In this document: in pieces, positions 18,886 to 27,038 of the stretch
Layout: every line of letters starts with the position of its first letter
Position numbering within the stretch: the first letter of the stretch is position 1
Origin: Romboutsia_C sp015668195
GTDB taxonomy: Bacteria > Bacillota > Clostridia > Peptostreptococcales > Peptostreptococcaceae
NCBI RefSeq assembly: GCF_015668195.1
Contig: NZ_JADPFC010000001.1
Location: 434,001-498,000, forward strand
DNA length: 64,000 nt
Direction of reading: 5' to 3'
The notes under the pieces: generated by a model
The model's input: only the letters and a program-made list of their open reading frames with translations
What the model was told of the DNA's origin: nothing
Database searches by the model: none
Translations under genes and position numbers: made by a program

Positions 18886-19545
18886 TTAAATTCTGGATAA
18901 ATTATTAGCTAATCCATTTTTTATAGTTATTGTTTTATCAGAAATTTTATTTGCAAAATCTAAGTCATGAGTAATTATTAAAATAGTCATACCACTTTCT
19001 TTTAACTTATACATTATATTTACTATATCTTTTATAGATTCTAGGTCTAGTGCAGATGTAGGTTCATCAAAACACAATATCTTTGGAGATAGGGCTATTG
19101 CACGAGCTATTGCTACTCTTTGTTTTTGTCCACCAGATAGTTCAAAAGGATATGAGTTTAGTTTATCTTTTAAGTTAACTAAATCTAAAATATTAGTAGC
19201 TTTTTCTAAAGCTTCTTTCTCACTTTGACCTAGTACATTAACCAGTGCACAGGTGATGTTTTCAAGTACAGACATATGTGGAAACAAATTGAAGTTTTGA
19301 AATACCATTCCAATTTGACCTTTTAACTTTAGTATGTCCATAGAACTTTTCATAGTGGTTTTATCTATTACAATACTTCCACTATCGAAGTCTTCTAGTC
19401 CACATATACATCGAAGTAAAGTTGTTTTGCCAGCTCCTGATTTTCCAAGTAAAACCCCAATTTCACCTTTATTTATAGTAAATGATATATTATTTAATAT
19501 TTTGTTTTTACCAAATGATTTATTTAAATTCTTTATCTCTAACAT
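18886..19545 (-). CDS. Polar amino acid ABC importer ATPase (GlnQ type)
   Basis: A 219-residue ATPase with Walker A GKSGAGKTT, Q-loop FQNFNLFPHM, C-loop ELSGGQKQRVAIARAI, Walker B ILCFDEPTSALD and the switch ITHD. It is the last gene of a three-gene operon (binding protein, permease, ATPase) under the T-box leader at 21044-21330. It belongs to the family that takes up polar amino acids such as glutamine, cystine, arginine or histidine. The stop is followed by no strong hairpin before the convergent lipoprotein terminator. Confidence 0.93.
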   Translation of the reverse strand: MLEIKNLNKSFGKNKILNNISFTINKGEIGVLLGKSGAGKTTLLRCICGLEDFDSGSIVIDKTTMKSSMDILKLKGQIGMVFQNFNLFPHMSVLENITCALVNVLGQSEKEALEKATNILDLVNLKDKLNSYPFELSGGQKQRVAIARAIALSPKILCFDEPTSALDLESIKDIVNIMYKLKESGMTILIITHDLDFANKISDKTITIKNGLANNLSRI

Positions 19546-19555
19546 ATAAAAACTC

Positions 19556-20167
19556 CTATCTATAATATGAATACTTATTTTCTAAAGCTTTAAAAATACT
19601 ACTTAGTATGAAAATTAATCCTAAATATATAAGACCAACTTCAATTAAAGGAAGTAGACTTAAAGTTCTATTAGAATCTATCTGAGCAATTCTTAATATA
19701 TCATTAAGCCCTAATATATAAACTAAAGATGTATCTTTTATTAATGTTATAACTTCATTCGACATTGGAGCTAAAATATTTTTTACTACTTGGGGTACTA
19801 TTATTTTTTTATAAGTTGTAAATCTGTCAAATCCAAGTACAAAAGAGGCTTCATATTGACCTTTATCTATTGATTCTATACCTCCTCTAAATATTTCTGC
19901 AAAATATGCACTATAGTTTAGAGAAAAGGCAAGTATTGCCACTGTAAACCTATCCAATACAATTCCTAAAAGAGGAAGTCCGTAGAATATAAATATTAGT
20001 TGTAGCAAAAGTGGAGTACCTCTAAAGATTAATATATAAAATTTTGAAATACTATTTAAAATATTGTTTTTAGATAATCTTAATGTGCAAATAATTATAC
20101 CTAGAGGTATTGATATTATAAGTGTTAGCATAAATACAATAAATACTATTTTTAATCCTTGTAGCAT
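19556..20167 (-). CDS. Polar amino acid ABC importer permease (HisM/GlnP type)
   Basis: A 203-residue inner-membrane subunit with about five helices. The family signature FRGTPLLLQLIFIFYGLP and the EAA loop region AEIFRGGIESIDKGQYEASFVLG are clear. Start 20167 is chosen because TAGGAGG sits seven bases before it; an upstream in-frame ATG at 20197 would overlap the binding-protein gene and has no ribosome site. It works as a dimer with the 18886-19545 ATPase. Confidence 0.92.
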   Translation of the reverse strand: MLQGLKIVFIVFMLTLIISIPLGIIICTLRLSKNNILNSISKFYILIFRGTPLLLQLIFIFYGLPLLGIVLDRFTVAILAFSLNYSAYFAEIFRGGIESIDKGQYEASFVLGFDRFTTYKKIIVPQVVKNILAPMSNEVITLIKDTSLVYILGLNDILRIAQIDSNRTLSLLPLIEVGLIYLGLIFILSSIFKALENKYSYYR

Positions 20168-20184
20168 ATTAAATCCTCCTAAAT

Positions 20185-20976
20185 TTAGTTGAACCATTTT
20201 TTATAAATTTTATCAAAAGTTTTATCTTCTTTAACTTCAGCTAAAGTTTTATTTATTTTATTACGAAGTGAAGTATTTCCTTTTTTAAATCCAACAACAA
20301 AGCTTTCCTCCCCAAAGTTATCCTTTAAGATTACAAAATTTTGTTTATTTGAATTACTTATATAATACTTTGCTAATACTTCATCAGCTACAACTGCATC
20401 AACTCTACCAAACTCTAAGTCTCTAAATGCATTATCAAAGCTATCGTAAAGTATAGGTGTTTTATCCTGTAAGTTATCAACTAGATTAGTATCTTTTTCT
20501 ATAGCATCAAGGCCAGCACTACCTTGTTGAGTTCCTAGTAATTTGCCTTTTAAATCAGATTTATTTTTTATAGAGGAATTATCTAAAGTAACTATAACTT
20601 GTTTATTAATAAGATAAGGATTAGAGTAGTCTACTTTTTTTCTTCTTTCTTCTGTTAATGTATAACCATTCCATAAAGTATCTATATTACCAGAATTTAG
20701 CTCCGTATCTTCCATGCTCCAATCTATATTTTGAAATTTCACATTCATATTGAGCCTAGAGAAAACTTCTTTAGCAAGATCTATATCAAATCCTACAATC
20801 TCATTATTTTCATCTAAAAACCCCATAGGTACAAAAGTATTGTCATATCCTATAACAACTGTATCATCTTTAGTATTATTTTTATAATTAGTAGATTTCT
20901 TATTACAACCTCCAATTGATATTAGAGGAATTATAATTAATAGCACTAAGCTAAATTTTTTTAATATATTTTTCAT
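20185..20976 (-). CDS. Family 3 amino acid-binding lipoprotein
   Basis: The extracellular receptor of the importer, 263 residues. A signal peptide ends in the lipobox SIGGC (Cys24). The SBP_bac_3 pattern is complete: VIGYDNTFVPMGF, IVGFDIDLAKEVF, DTLWNGYTLTEERRKKVDYS and the DAVVADEVLAKYYI region. The TLTEERRKKVDYSNPYL motif matches the cystine/polar amino acid branch, but the ligand is not fixed by sequence. First gene of the T-box-controlled operon. Confidence 0.92.
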   Translation of the reverse strand: MKNILKKFSLVLLIIIPLISIGGCNKKSTNYKNNTKDDTVVIGYDNTFVPMGFLDENNEIVGFDIDLAKEVFSRLNMNVKFQNIDWSMEDTELNSGNIDTLWNGYTLTEERRKKVDYSNPYLINKQVIVTLDNSSIKNKSDLKGKLLGTQQGSAGLDAIEKDTNLVDNLQDKTPILYDSFDNAFRDLEFGRVDAVVADEVLAKYYISNSNKQNFVILKDNFGEESFVVGFKKGNTSLRNKINKTLAEVKEDKTFDKIYKKWFN

Positions 20977-21043
20977 ATAATATCTCCTTATAGTAAATTT
21001 AATTATTTAAGTATATTTCTTTGCGCGCATAAGGAAATAAACT

Positions 21044-21330
21044 AAAAAAACTCCCGCCTCTAGCTATTGCTAGAGGACGGGAGTTAACTCTCGTGGTTCC
21101 ACCTCTATTTATTAATGCCTCACGACATTAACCTCTTTGAGTACGACAAAAAATTGTTTATACTCTAGCACTATAACGGGTGCAGGGAATCCGGAAACAG
21201 CCTACTAAGATATCTTTTCGGTGTTCTGCTCAAAGATGTGTTCAAAGTAAAATCAATTGCACCTCTCACCAACCGGTAACTCTCTGTTAAAGATACTTAC
21301 TTTTACTATTTCTTATCATTGCATTTAGTT
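21044..21330 (-). ncRNA. T-box leader of the amino acid ABC importer
   Basis: On the minus strand, Stem I parts are visible (GGTTGGTGAGAGG; CCGAAAAGATATCTTAGTAGG), followed by the conserved T-box AGGTGGAACCACG (21092-21104) and a strong terminator, CTCCCGTCCTCTAGC paired with GCTAGAGGCGGGAG and a T7 tract (21044-21085). Uncharged tRNA would favour the antiterminator and switch the importer on. The codon in front of the conserved AGTAGG is CTT (21207-21209), which suggests tRNA-Leu; an ATC reading (Ile) one step earlier is less consistent with the consensus. Confidence 0.93.
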
Positions 21331-21354
21331 ATGTAATTAACTTTGTTGTTTTCA

Positions 21355-21383
21355 ATAATAAGGCTATTTTTTATTTATGTCAA
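21355..21383 (-). promoter_or_regulatory. Promoter of the T-box transcript
   Basis: On the minus strand, TTGACA, 17 bp, TATTAT. Confidence 0.85.
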
Positions 21384-21413
21384 TATATTTTTTTAATACT
21401 ATAAATTAACATA

Positions 21414-21761
21414 TTAGTTTTTATTGATAGATTCAATTTCTTTATTTAAGAAATAAGAAATAATTGTCCTTATTATAACTATTGCAGCAAGGCCTAGTAT
21501 GTGGTTAAGACTAGGATCTAGTATTGATTCTATAATATCTGCACCTATTAGAATTTCTAAGCCAAATAGTATATATGTACCCAAAAAGTTTTTTATGGTA
21601 GTAATATTTTCAACAGCAGCTTTTCTAGTCTTAGATGCAATTTCTGATTTTAACCATAAAGTAAATTGAATTGCTATACCCCATATTATAACTATTGTAG
21701 ACAGACCTTGTAAAATAATTATTAATTTTTCTAAAATATTTTTAAAATCCAAATTAACCAT
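21414..21761 (-). CDS. DUF1622 family membrane protein
   Basis: A 115-residue protein with three hydrophobic helices (about 12-35, 58-78, 85-108). The order IIWGIAIQF, a basic loop, then LGTYILFGLEILIGADII and AAIVIIRTIISYFLNKEI is the DUF1622 pattern. The function of the family is not established; small cation or channel-like roles have been guessed. The gene ends upstream of the T-box promoter and is not in that operon. Confidence 0.75.
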   Translation of the reverse strand: MVNLDFKNILEKLIIILQGLSTIVIIWGIAIQFTLWLKSEIASKTRKAAVENITTIKNFLGTYILFGLEILIGADIIESILDPSLNHILGLAAIVIIRTIISYFLNKEIESINKN

Positions 21762-21939
21762 ATCCTTTAAATTAATTATATAAATATAGGTTGTGTAAAA
21801 TATAAAAACTTATTACTGATTAAATACGACAAAATATTTAAAAAAACGCTAAATATAACAAAAATTTAAAAGTAAAGTATTTTAATTTATTATTAAGTAT
21901 GCTATAACTATTTTAGAAAAAAAATATACGGAGGAAGTT

Positions 21940-23343
21940 ATGGGAAGACAAACTGACAAAAAGAAGTTTAACCTGCCCACTGCATATACTATATTATTTT
22001 CTATAATTATAGTAATAGGTATAATTACACAGTTTATACCACAGGTTAATAAAGCGGGGATATCAGACGTTGTAATGTCTCCTATAAAAGGATTAAAAGA
22101 TGCTATAGATGTATCTTTATATGTACTTTTAATGGGTGGATTTTTAGGTGTTGTAACAAAAACAGGGGCACTTGATGCAGGAATAGGTTCAATAGTAAAA
22201 AAGCTAAATGGCAAAGAATTTATATTAATACCAATACTAATGTTTACATTTTCATTAGGTGGAACAGCTTTTGGTATGTCAGAAGAAACCTTAGCCTTTT
22301 ATGCATTAATAACAGCTACTATGTTAGCTGCTGGATTTGATTCTTTAACAGCAGTTGCTACTATATTATTTGGTGCTGGATGTGGGGTTTTAGGTTCAAC
22401 TGTAAATCCATTTGTAGTTTCAATAAGTATAGATTCTCTTAAAGGTGTTGGAGTTGAAGTTAATCAAGCGGTAGTTATGGGAATTGGAGTAGCACTTTGG
22501 TTGTCATCACTATTAATATCTATATATTTTGTTATGAAGCATGCTAAAAAGGTTAAAGAAAATCCTAACGCTACTTTATTATCAAAAGAAGAAGTTAAAG
22601 CTGCTAAAAGTGCATTTACAAATTCAAAAGAAGAAACTTTGGAGTTTACAACTAAGAGAAAAATAGTATTAGCTCTATTTGGATTATCATTTGTGGTTAT
22701 GATATGTGGAGTTATTCCCTGGGAAAAATTTGGGATAAATATATTTAAGCACACTGATTTTTTAACAGGTAATGCACTTGGAAACTGGTGGTTTTCAGAA
22801 CTTGCTACATGGTATACATTAATGGCTATTGTAATTGGTGTAGTCTATGGATTAAAAGAGAAGGAGATAGTATCAGCTATAATAGAAGGTGCATCTGAGA
22901 TGGTAGGAGTTGCTCTTATAATAGGTATATCAAGAGGAGTATCTGTTATAATGAGTAGTACAGGACTTGATGTTTATGTTCTTAATAATGCATCACATGC
23001 ATTAAGTGGAATGTCACCTATATTATTTATAAACATAGCATTTTTAATATATATAGGTTTATCATTTTTAATACCTTCTACATCAGGCTTAGCTAGTGTA
23101 TCAATGCCTATATTTGGACCATTAGCAAAAAGTTTAGGATTTCCATCAGAATTAATTATATCAACTCTTGGTGCTGGATGCGGACTTGTAAACTTTATAA
23201 CACCAACATCTGGAGTTATAATGGGGGGACTTGCTATAGCAAAGGTTGAATATAGTACATGGGTTAAGTTTGCAAGTAAGATAATAATTTGTATATATAT
23301 ATCATCAGCTATTATATTATCAATAGGGATGATGTTATTATAA
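21940..23343 (+). CDS. YfcC family (C4-dicarboxylate/basic amino acid-like) membrane carrier
   Basis: A 467-residue polytopic carrier with about twelve helices. Family motifs are GGFLGVVTKTGALDAGI, GGTAFGMSEETLAFYALI, GAGCGVLGSTVNPFV and the C-terminal FLIPSTSGLASVSMPIF, with TPTSGVIMG. The YfcC group is related to the ArcD and DcuC carriers; ligands proposed for relatives include dicarboxylates and arginine/ornithine, so the substrate is open. GGAGG precedes the ATG. It is a single-gene unit with its own terminator. Confidence 0.88.
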   Translation: MGRQTDKKKFNLPTAYTILFSIIIVIGIITQFIPQVNKAGISDVVMSPIKGLKDAIDVSLYVLLMGGFLGVVTKTGALDAGIGSIVKKLNGKEFILIPILMFTFSLGGTAFGMSEETLAFYALITATMLAAGFDSLTAVATILFGAGCGVLGSTVNPFVVSISIDSLKGVGVEVNQAVVMGIGVALWLSSLLISIYFVMKHAKKVKENPNATLLSKEEVKAAKSAFTNSKEETLEFTTKRKIVLALFGLSFVVMICGVIPWEKFGINIFKHTDFLTGNALGNWWFSELATWYTLMAIVIGVVYGLKEKEIVSAIIEGASEMVGVALIIGISRGVSVIMSSTGLDVYVLNNASHALSGMSPILFINIAFLIYIGLSFLIPSTSGLASVSMPIFGPLAKSLGFPSELIISTLGAGCGLVNFITPTSGVIMGGLAIAKVEYSTWVKFASKIIICIYISSAIILSIGMMLL

Positions 23344-23360
23344 TTAAAAATATTTAATAA

Positions 23361-23415
23361 ATATGAGATAGTGATAGTAAGATTTTAAATTCTACTACAA
23401 CTATCTCATATTTTA
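23361..23415. terminator. Terminator between the YfcC gene and the convergent gene
   Basis: ATATGAGATAG and CTATCTCATAT with a loop of about 29 nt; A/T tracts allow both directions. Confidence 0.65.
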
Positions 23416-23423
23416 TTTTATAC

Positions 23424-23840
23424 CTAATTTATAGTAAAAAGCATATTAACAGAATTTAAAGTAGACCTATCTTTTACAAAAGAGCTAAATACAACATTTC
23501 CATCTTTGAAGTTATATTTTTCTAAGTCTAATTTATTTTCTATAATAAACTCTAAGTCCACATAACTATTTGGGTCAATTTTATTTATATCTTTAGATTT
23601 TATAGTATAACTATATTGTTTTTCGTATTTATCACATAATATTAAGCTAATATCTGGATTTAAAAATTCATTGATTGATTCATTTTTTAATCTTATATTT
23701 ATTTTGGTACAATTATTATCATTTATATAACCTAGTAATTCAAATTTCAAATTAAGGTCTATATTATTATCTAAAGAATTAAAACCTATTAAACATATAC
23801 TTAATGAAAATAATAAAAAAGCTATAAATAACTTTCTCAT
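23424..23840 (-). CDS. Exported protein of unknown function
   Basis: A 138-residue protein with a clear signal peptide (about 1-21: basic start, then FIAFLLFSLSICLIGF) but no lipobox Cys at the right place. The mature part looks like a single beta-sandwich (FELLGYINDNNCTKINIRL, then VDLEFIIENK). I recognise no family. The ribosome site GGAGG stands upstream. It is convergent with the YfcC gene. Confidence 0.6.
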   Translation of the reverse strand: MRKLFIAFLLFSLSICLIGFNSLDNNIDLNLKFELLGYINDNNCTKINIRLKNESINEFLNPDISLILCDKYEKQYSYTIKSKDINKIDPNSYVDLEFIIENKLDLEKYNFKDGNVVFSSFVKDRSTLNSVNMLFTIN

Positions 23841-24043
23841 AATATAAAAACCTCCAAATTAAAAGATTATATAAGTATTCTTTATAATATATATAGTTTC
23901 CTCTATATAATTGGTTATTAAGTACAAAGATAATATAAATATTTATAAAAATTGACTCACATTTTGTATAAGGATGCATATATATATTATTAAGAAGATG
24001 ATATTTAATATATCATGTCTAATTAAAAAAAAGGGTGAATATT

Positions 24044-24541
24044 ATGGGATGTAAAAAAGGAAATCATAAAAATCATAATTGTGGATGGCATAAAGTTTTT
24101 TGTTGTAAAAATGCAAACATAAGTCAAAAAGGGTGTTGTAAAAAACATAAATGTGAATGTAATAATAATATAAAATGTCTAGAGTGTAGAAGACTTGAGT
24201 GTTTAGCTCAAAGAAAATGTGATGAAGCTAATGAAAGAATAAATAGAGCAAATAGAGCTGCACAACAAGCACAACAATCAGAAAGAAGAGCAGAGGAATT
24301 AAAAAGACAAGCTATGGAAGAATGTGAAAGAGCTAATGCATTATGGAATGATTGTAAAAGATTATCAAATGAGGGTGAAGATTTAATGCGTGAAGCTCGA
24401 AGACTTATGAAAGAAAGTGCTGAGTGTCATAAAAATTGTCATAAAGATAATGATGAATGTAATTCAAATGATCACAACTGCGGATGTAATTGTAATTTTG
24501 GGTGTAGTTTAGACTGCAATTGCGGATGTAATTGTAGATAG
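24044..24541 (+). CDS. Cys-rich coiled-coil protein, candidate spore coat or exosporium component
   Basis: A 165-residue protein (start ATG 24044; AAGGGTG upstream covers an in-frame GTG at 24035). Three parts are seen: an N-terminal third rich in CC, His and Lys (KVFCCKN, GCCKKHKCEC); a central Ala/Glu/Arg coiled coil (about 60-130, e.g. RANRAAQQAQQSERRAEEL); and a Cys-Asn-Gly tail (CGCNCNFGCSLDCNCGCNC). Such composition is typical of cross-linked spore outer-layer proteins of clostridia, but no named family is certain. Upstream, AC and CATATATAT 16 bp apart (23959-23985) loosely resemble a mother-cell sigma promoter. Metal binding is an alternative role. Confidence 0.7.
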   Translation: MGCKKGNHKNHNCGWHKVFCCKNANISQKGCCKKHKCECNNNIKCLECRRLECLAQRKCDEANERINRANRAAQQAQQSERRAEELKRQAMEECERANALWNDCKRLSNEGEDLMREARRLMKESAECHKNCHKDNDECNSNDHNCGCNCNFGCSLDCNCGCNCR

Positions 24542-24550
24542 TATATAAAT

Positions 24551-24587
24551 TAATAAAAATCCCTAGGTTATCCTAGGGATTTTTATT
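24551..24587. terminator. Bidirectional terminator between the Cys-rich gene and rubrerythrin
   Basis: A perfect 17-bp stem (AATAAAAATCCCTAGG and its complement) with a TTAT loop. Confidence 0.9.
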
Positions 24588-25179
24588 AATTTTCAAATGG
24601 AGAATTAGAATATAGTATGAAATATCCTTGTGGATATGAACAAACTGGGCAAGCTTGTGGAGCTTTAGTTCCTATATGAACATGACCACAGTTTAAGCAA
24701 ATCCATTTTTCTTCAGTATCTTTTTTAAATAGGGTATTATTTTCAAGATCACTAGCAAATCTTCCAAATCTATCTCCATGAATTTTTTCTATTTCAGATA
24801 TTTTTTCAAAACTATTAGCAACCTCTAAGAAGCCTTCTTCACGAGCTGTTTTGGCAAATTCTTTATAAACCTTATCCCATTCTTCGTATTCATTATGTTG
24901 AGCATCTTTTAATGTTTTAATTAAACTGTCATATACCTCAACAGGATATCCAGCATCTATAGTTATAGAAGAACCAGAAAGTTCTTTTAGATGATTATAA
25001 AAAACCCAAGCATGAGCTTTTTCTTGTTCTGCTGTATAATTAAATACTTTTTGAACTACATATAAATTTTGTTTTTTAGCTAAACTTTCTCCAAATGTAT
25101 ATCTGTTTCTAGCTTGACTTTCTCCAGCGAAAGCCCTCATTAAATTTTCTTTTGTTCTACTATCTTTTAATAAACTCAT
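24586..25179 (-). CDS. rbr: Rubrerythrin
   Basis: A non-haem iron peroxidase that removes hydrogen peroxide in anaerobes. The N-terminal ferritin-like domain has FAGESQARNRYTF, then EQEKAHAWVFYNHL and the later E..EKIHGDRF di-iron ligands. The C-terminal rubredoxin-like domain binds one iron through CLNC and CPVC. The start MSLLKDS at 25179 is preferred because AAGGAG lies just upstream; an upstream in-frame Met at 25242 has no such site. Length 197 is normal. Electron donors are not encoded nearby. Confidence 0.94.
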   Translation of the reverse strand: MSLLKDSRTKENLMRAFAGESQARNRYTFGESLAKKQNLYVVQKVFNYTAEQEKAHAWVFYNHLKELSGSSITIDAGYPVEVYDSLIKTLKDAQHNEYEEWDKVYKEFAKTAREEGFLEVANSFEKISEIEKIHGDRFGRFASDLENNTLFKKDTEEKWICLNCGHVHIGTKAPQACPVCSYPQGYFILYSNSPFEN

Positions 25180-25318
25180 ATTATACTCCTTTACTAAAAT
25201 ATTACTATTAGGATTATTTACCAAAATAAATAAAATATACATTTATAGTAATTTAATAACTTTTAAGTAATAGATATTGATATTTTTAGTAAAAATTAAA
25301 TTAATTAAAGCCTTTGTC

Positions 25319-25350
25319 AAAGTTTTATATAAAACTTTTCGTGGTATAAT
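25319..25350 (+). promoter_or_regulatory. Promoter with 20-bp palindromic operator before ydbC-like gene
   Basis: AAAGTTTTATATAAAACTTT (25319-25338) is a perfect palindrome that covers the expected -35 region. An extended -10, TGGTATAAT, ends at 25350, 31 bp before the start codon. Confidence 0.65.
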
Positions 25351-25380
25351 TATTATATATAAATATAAAGAGGTGAAATC

Positions 25381-25602
25381 ATGTCAAGTATAAAATATGA
25401 TATAGTAAAAGAGGTAGGAGTAATATCGACTACAACGTCAGGGTGGAAAAAAGAATTAAATGTTATAAGTTGGAACAATAGGGAACCTAAGTATGATTTA
25501 AGAGATTGGTCATCAGAACATGAAAAAATGGGAAAAGGAATAACTTTAACAGCAGAAGAATTAAAATCACTTAAAGAATTACTAAATAATATGGATATAT
25601 AG
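25381..25602 (+). CDS. YdbC-like PC4 family ssDNA-binding protein
   Basis: A 73-residue protein of the bacterial PC4/Sub1 group (YdbC): WKKELNVISWNNREPKYDLR, DWS and MGKGITLTAEEL are the characteristic strands and helix. Members of this family bind single-stranded DNA as dimers; the physiological role in bacteria is poorly known. GAGGTG gives the start. It is monocistronic with a palindrome over the promoter and a strong terminator shared with the convergent gene. Confidence 0.82.
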   Translation: MSSIKYDIVKEVGVISTTTSGWKKELNVISWNNREPKYDLRDWSSEHEKMGKGITLTAEELKSLKELLNNMDI

Positions 25603-25715
25603 AAATTATAGTTTATATATTTTTTATATTTAAGTTAAAATTTAGATAGCTTAGCATATACATATGTATATATTTTAATTTTATTATGAATTTATAGTAG
25701 AGATTTTACATAGAA

Positions 25716-25757
25716 AAAGTATCACCAAAAGCTAATTAGCTTTTGGTGATACTTTTA
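25716..25757. terminator. Bidirectional terminator overlapping the 3' end of the convergent gene
   Basis: A perfect stem of about 20 bp, AAAAGTATCACCAAAAGCTA and its complement. The last seven codons and stop of the minus-strand gene lie inside it. Confidence 0.88.
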
Positions 25758-26341
25758 GTATGTTTTTTGTTACAGATTTTTCTATTTTTGCAATTACGAT
25801 TTTTTTTACATATGCAGTTATAATTATTTTTTATTTCATAAGAAGTAGAAAACTTTCTAGGGTAATAGTTGGGAGAATTAAATGATGAAATATTATATTT
25901 AGAACAATCATCGCAGTAATTTTGATCACATAAAGAATCACAGTTGTTAGATTCAAGTGGTGTTACTTTTTCTAAATCGTAAACAGCTTTGTTTACTAAT
26001 AATTTGTAATTAGAATATTTATCTTCATAGTCAGACAAATCAAATTGATAAAAGCCTTCATAATCACTTATAGTATGAGCTATTCCTCTGTAATAAATTT
26101 GATCGTCATAACATTCAACTCCTAATAATTTTACTAGGGCATTTTCTACTGGATCTCCTTTATGATTTATTACTCTTCCCCAAAGTCTAACTGATTTGTG
26201 CTCGGGCATAACAATGTCTGATCTTATTTCAGGTTCACAGTAGTCAACATTAATATCTAAAGAGTTAGCGCCAACTATATTATATTTTGATAAGCAGCCA
26301 TAGTTATATTCATTGTCTTGGTAATGTGATATACAAAACAC
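25736..26341 (-). CDS. Cys/Asn-rich protein with a carboxypeptidase-regulatory-like domain
   Basis: A protein of about 201 residues. Residues about 48-125 (SVRLWGRVINHKGDPVENAL, then DYEGFYQFDLSDYE) form a carboxypeptidase-regulatory or CnaB-like beta-sandwich, with hydrophobic VRLWG at its start. The C-terminal 70 residues are rich in Cys, Asn, Lys and Tyr (CDSLCDQNYCDDC, CICKKNRNCKNRKIC). No signal peptide. The combination recalls clostridial spore-surface proteins; this is inference. The GTG start at 26341 directly abuts AGGGG, so the real start is uncertain: codon 4, an ATA, has the better distance. Confidence 0.6.
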   Translation of the reverse strand: MFCISHYQDNEYNYGCLSKYNIVGANSLDINVDYCEPEIRSDIVMPEHKSVRLWGRVINHKGDPVENALVKLLGVECYDDQIYYRGIAHTISDYEGFYQFDLSDYEDKYSNYKLLVNKAVYDLEKVTPLESNNCDSLCDQNYCDDCSKYNISSFNSPNYYPRKFSTSYEIKNNYNCICKKNRNCKNRKICNKKHTKSITKS

Positions 26342-26553
26342 CCCCTTTGAAATTTAATAATTTTTAGCGTCTAATATAGCATATGAACAAAGTAATAAAT
26401 GTGATTTTTATTATTTAATAATTTTAATGTTTAAAATTATATATGATGTTTTATTTAATGTAATTTGAGAATATATAACAGCTTTATTAAAAGTTCTTAA
26501 AAATGTATGAATATAATTAATTATAAAAACTTTAAAGATGAAAAGACGTTGTC

Positions 26554-26655
26554 ATGTCTATTAGATTAGTGAATGTAGGAAAAATTTAAAAAAGTGGAGA
26601 AGTTGAAGAAGTAGCATTAAAAAATATCACTACAAGAAGTGCTAAAATCTTATAG
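26554..26655 (+). pseudogene. Relic of an ABC transporter ATPase N-terminus
   Basis: Starting at ATG 26554 the frame reads MSIRLVNVGKI, a TAA at 26587-26589, then KSGEVEEVALKNIT and a stop at 26653. With the stop read as Tyr this matches the first 30 residues of MacB/LolD-type ATPases (L.NV.K.YK.GEVEV.ALKNI). The remainder of the gene is absent, so this is a decayed remnant. Confidence 0.5.
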
Positions 26656-26677
26656 AGAGTAATAAATAGCATATATT

Positions 26678-26727
26678 AAAACCTCTTTAAATATATCAAT
26701 AATAAGAATATATTTAAGGAGGTTTTT
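26678..26727 (+). promoter_or_regulatory. Terminator-like hairpin whose 3' arm contains the DUF4177 ribosome site
   Basis: AAAACCTCTTTAAATATAT (26678-26696) pairs with the strand ending AAGGAGGTTTT (26708-26726), 19 bp with one G-T pair, followed by T and then the ATG at 26728. If formed, it both hides GGAGG and ends in a T tract. Confidence 0.7.
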
Positions 26728-26892
26728 ATGAGTAAAAAAACATATGAGTATAAATGTGTAGTAATAAATGAAAATGCTAAAAAGACAGCTGAGATATTAA
26801 ATAAATATGGAAATGAAGGGTGGAAGTTAGTATCAGTTTGGAACTCTTGGCATTACCTTAGTAAAAAAATAAAAACAGATGATGAAAGTTAA
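26728..26892 (+). CDS. DUF4177 family small protein
   Basis: A 54-residue protein starting MSKKTYEYKCVVINE with NKYGNEGWKLVSVW in the middle. The Y.YK.V pattern and the GWKLVSV motif are the DUF4177 signature. The family is widespread in Firmicutes and has no assigned role. The ribosome site AAGGAGG is ideal but lies inside a long hairpin (26678-26726). A separate terminator follows at 26952. Confidence 0.8.
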   Translation: MSKKTYEYKCVVINENAKKTAEILNKYGNEGWKLVSVWNSWHYLSKKIKTDDES

Positions 26893-26951
26893 AAATAGAA
26901 TAAATTATTTAATACATAAAGGAGTTTGACTAAAAATTAAAAATATACAAA

Positions 26952-26995
26952 ATTTCAGTAAAAGAACGTACATGTTATAATTCTTTTACTGAAAT
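26952..26995 (+). terminator. Terminator after the DUF4177 gene
   Basis: ATTTCAGTAAAAGAA and TTCTTTTACTGAAAT, 15-bp perfect stem, 14-nt loop. The trailing T tract is weak, so it could also be a processed or bidirectional structure. Confidence 0.65.
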
Positions 26996-27038
26996 ACATT
27001 TTAAAATAGAAGACTATCTAAATTTTAATTAATTATAC

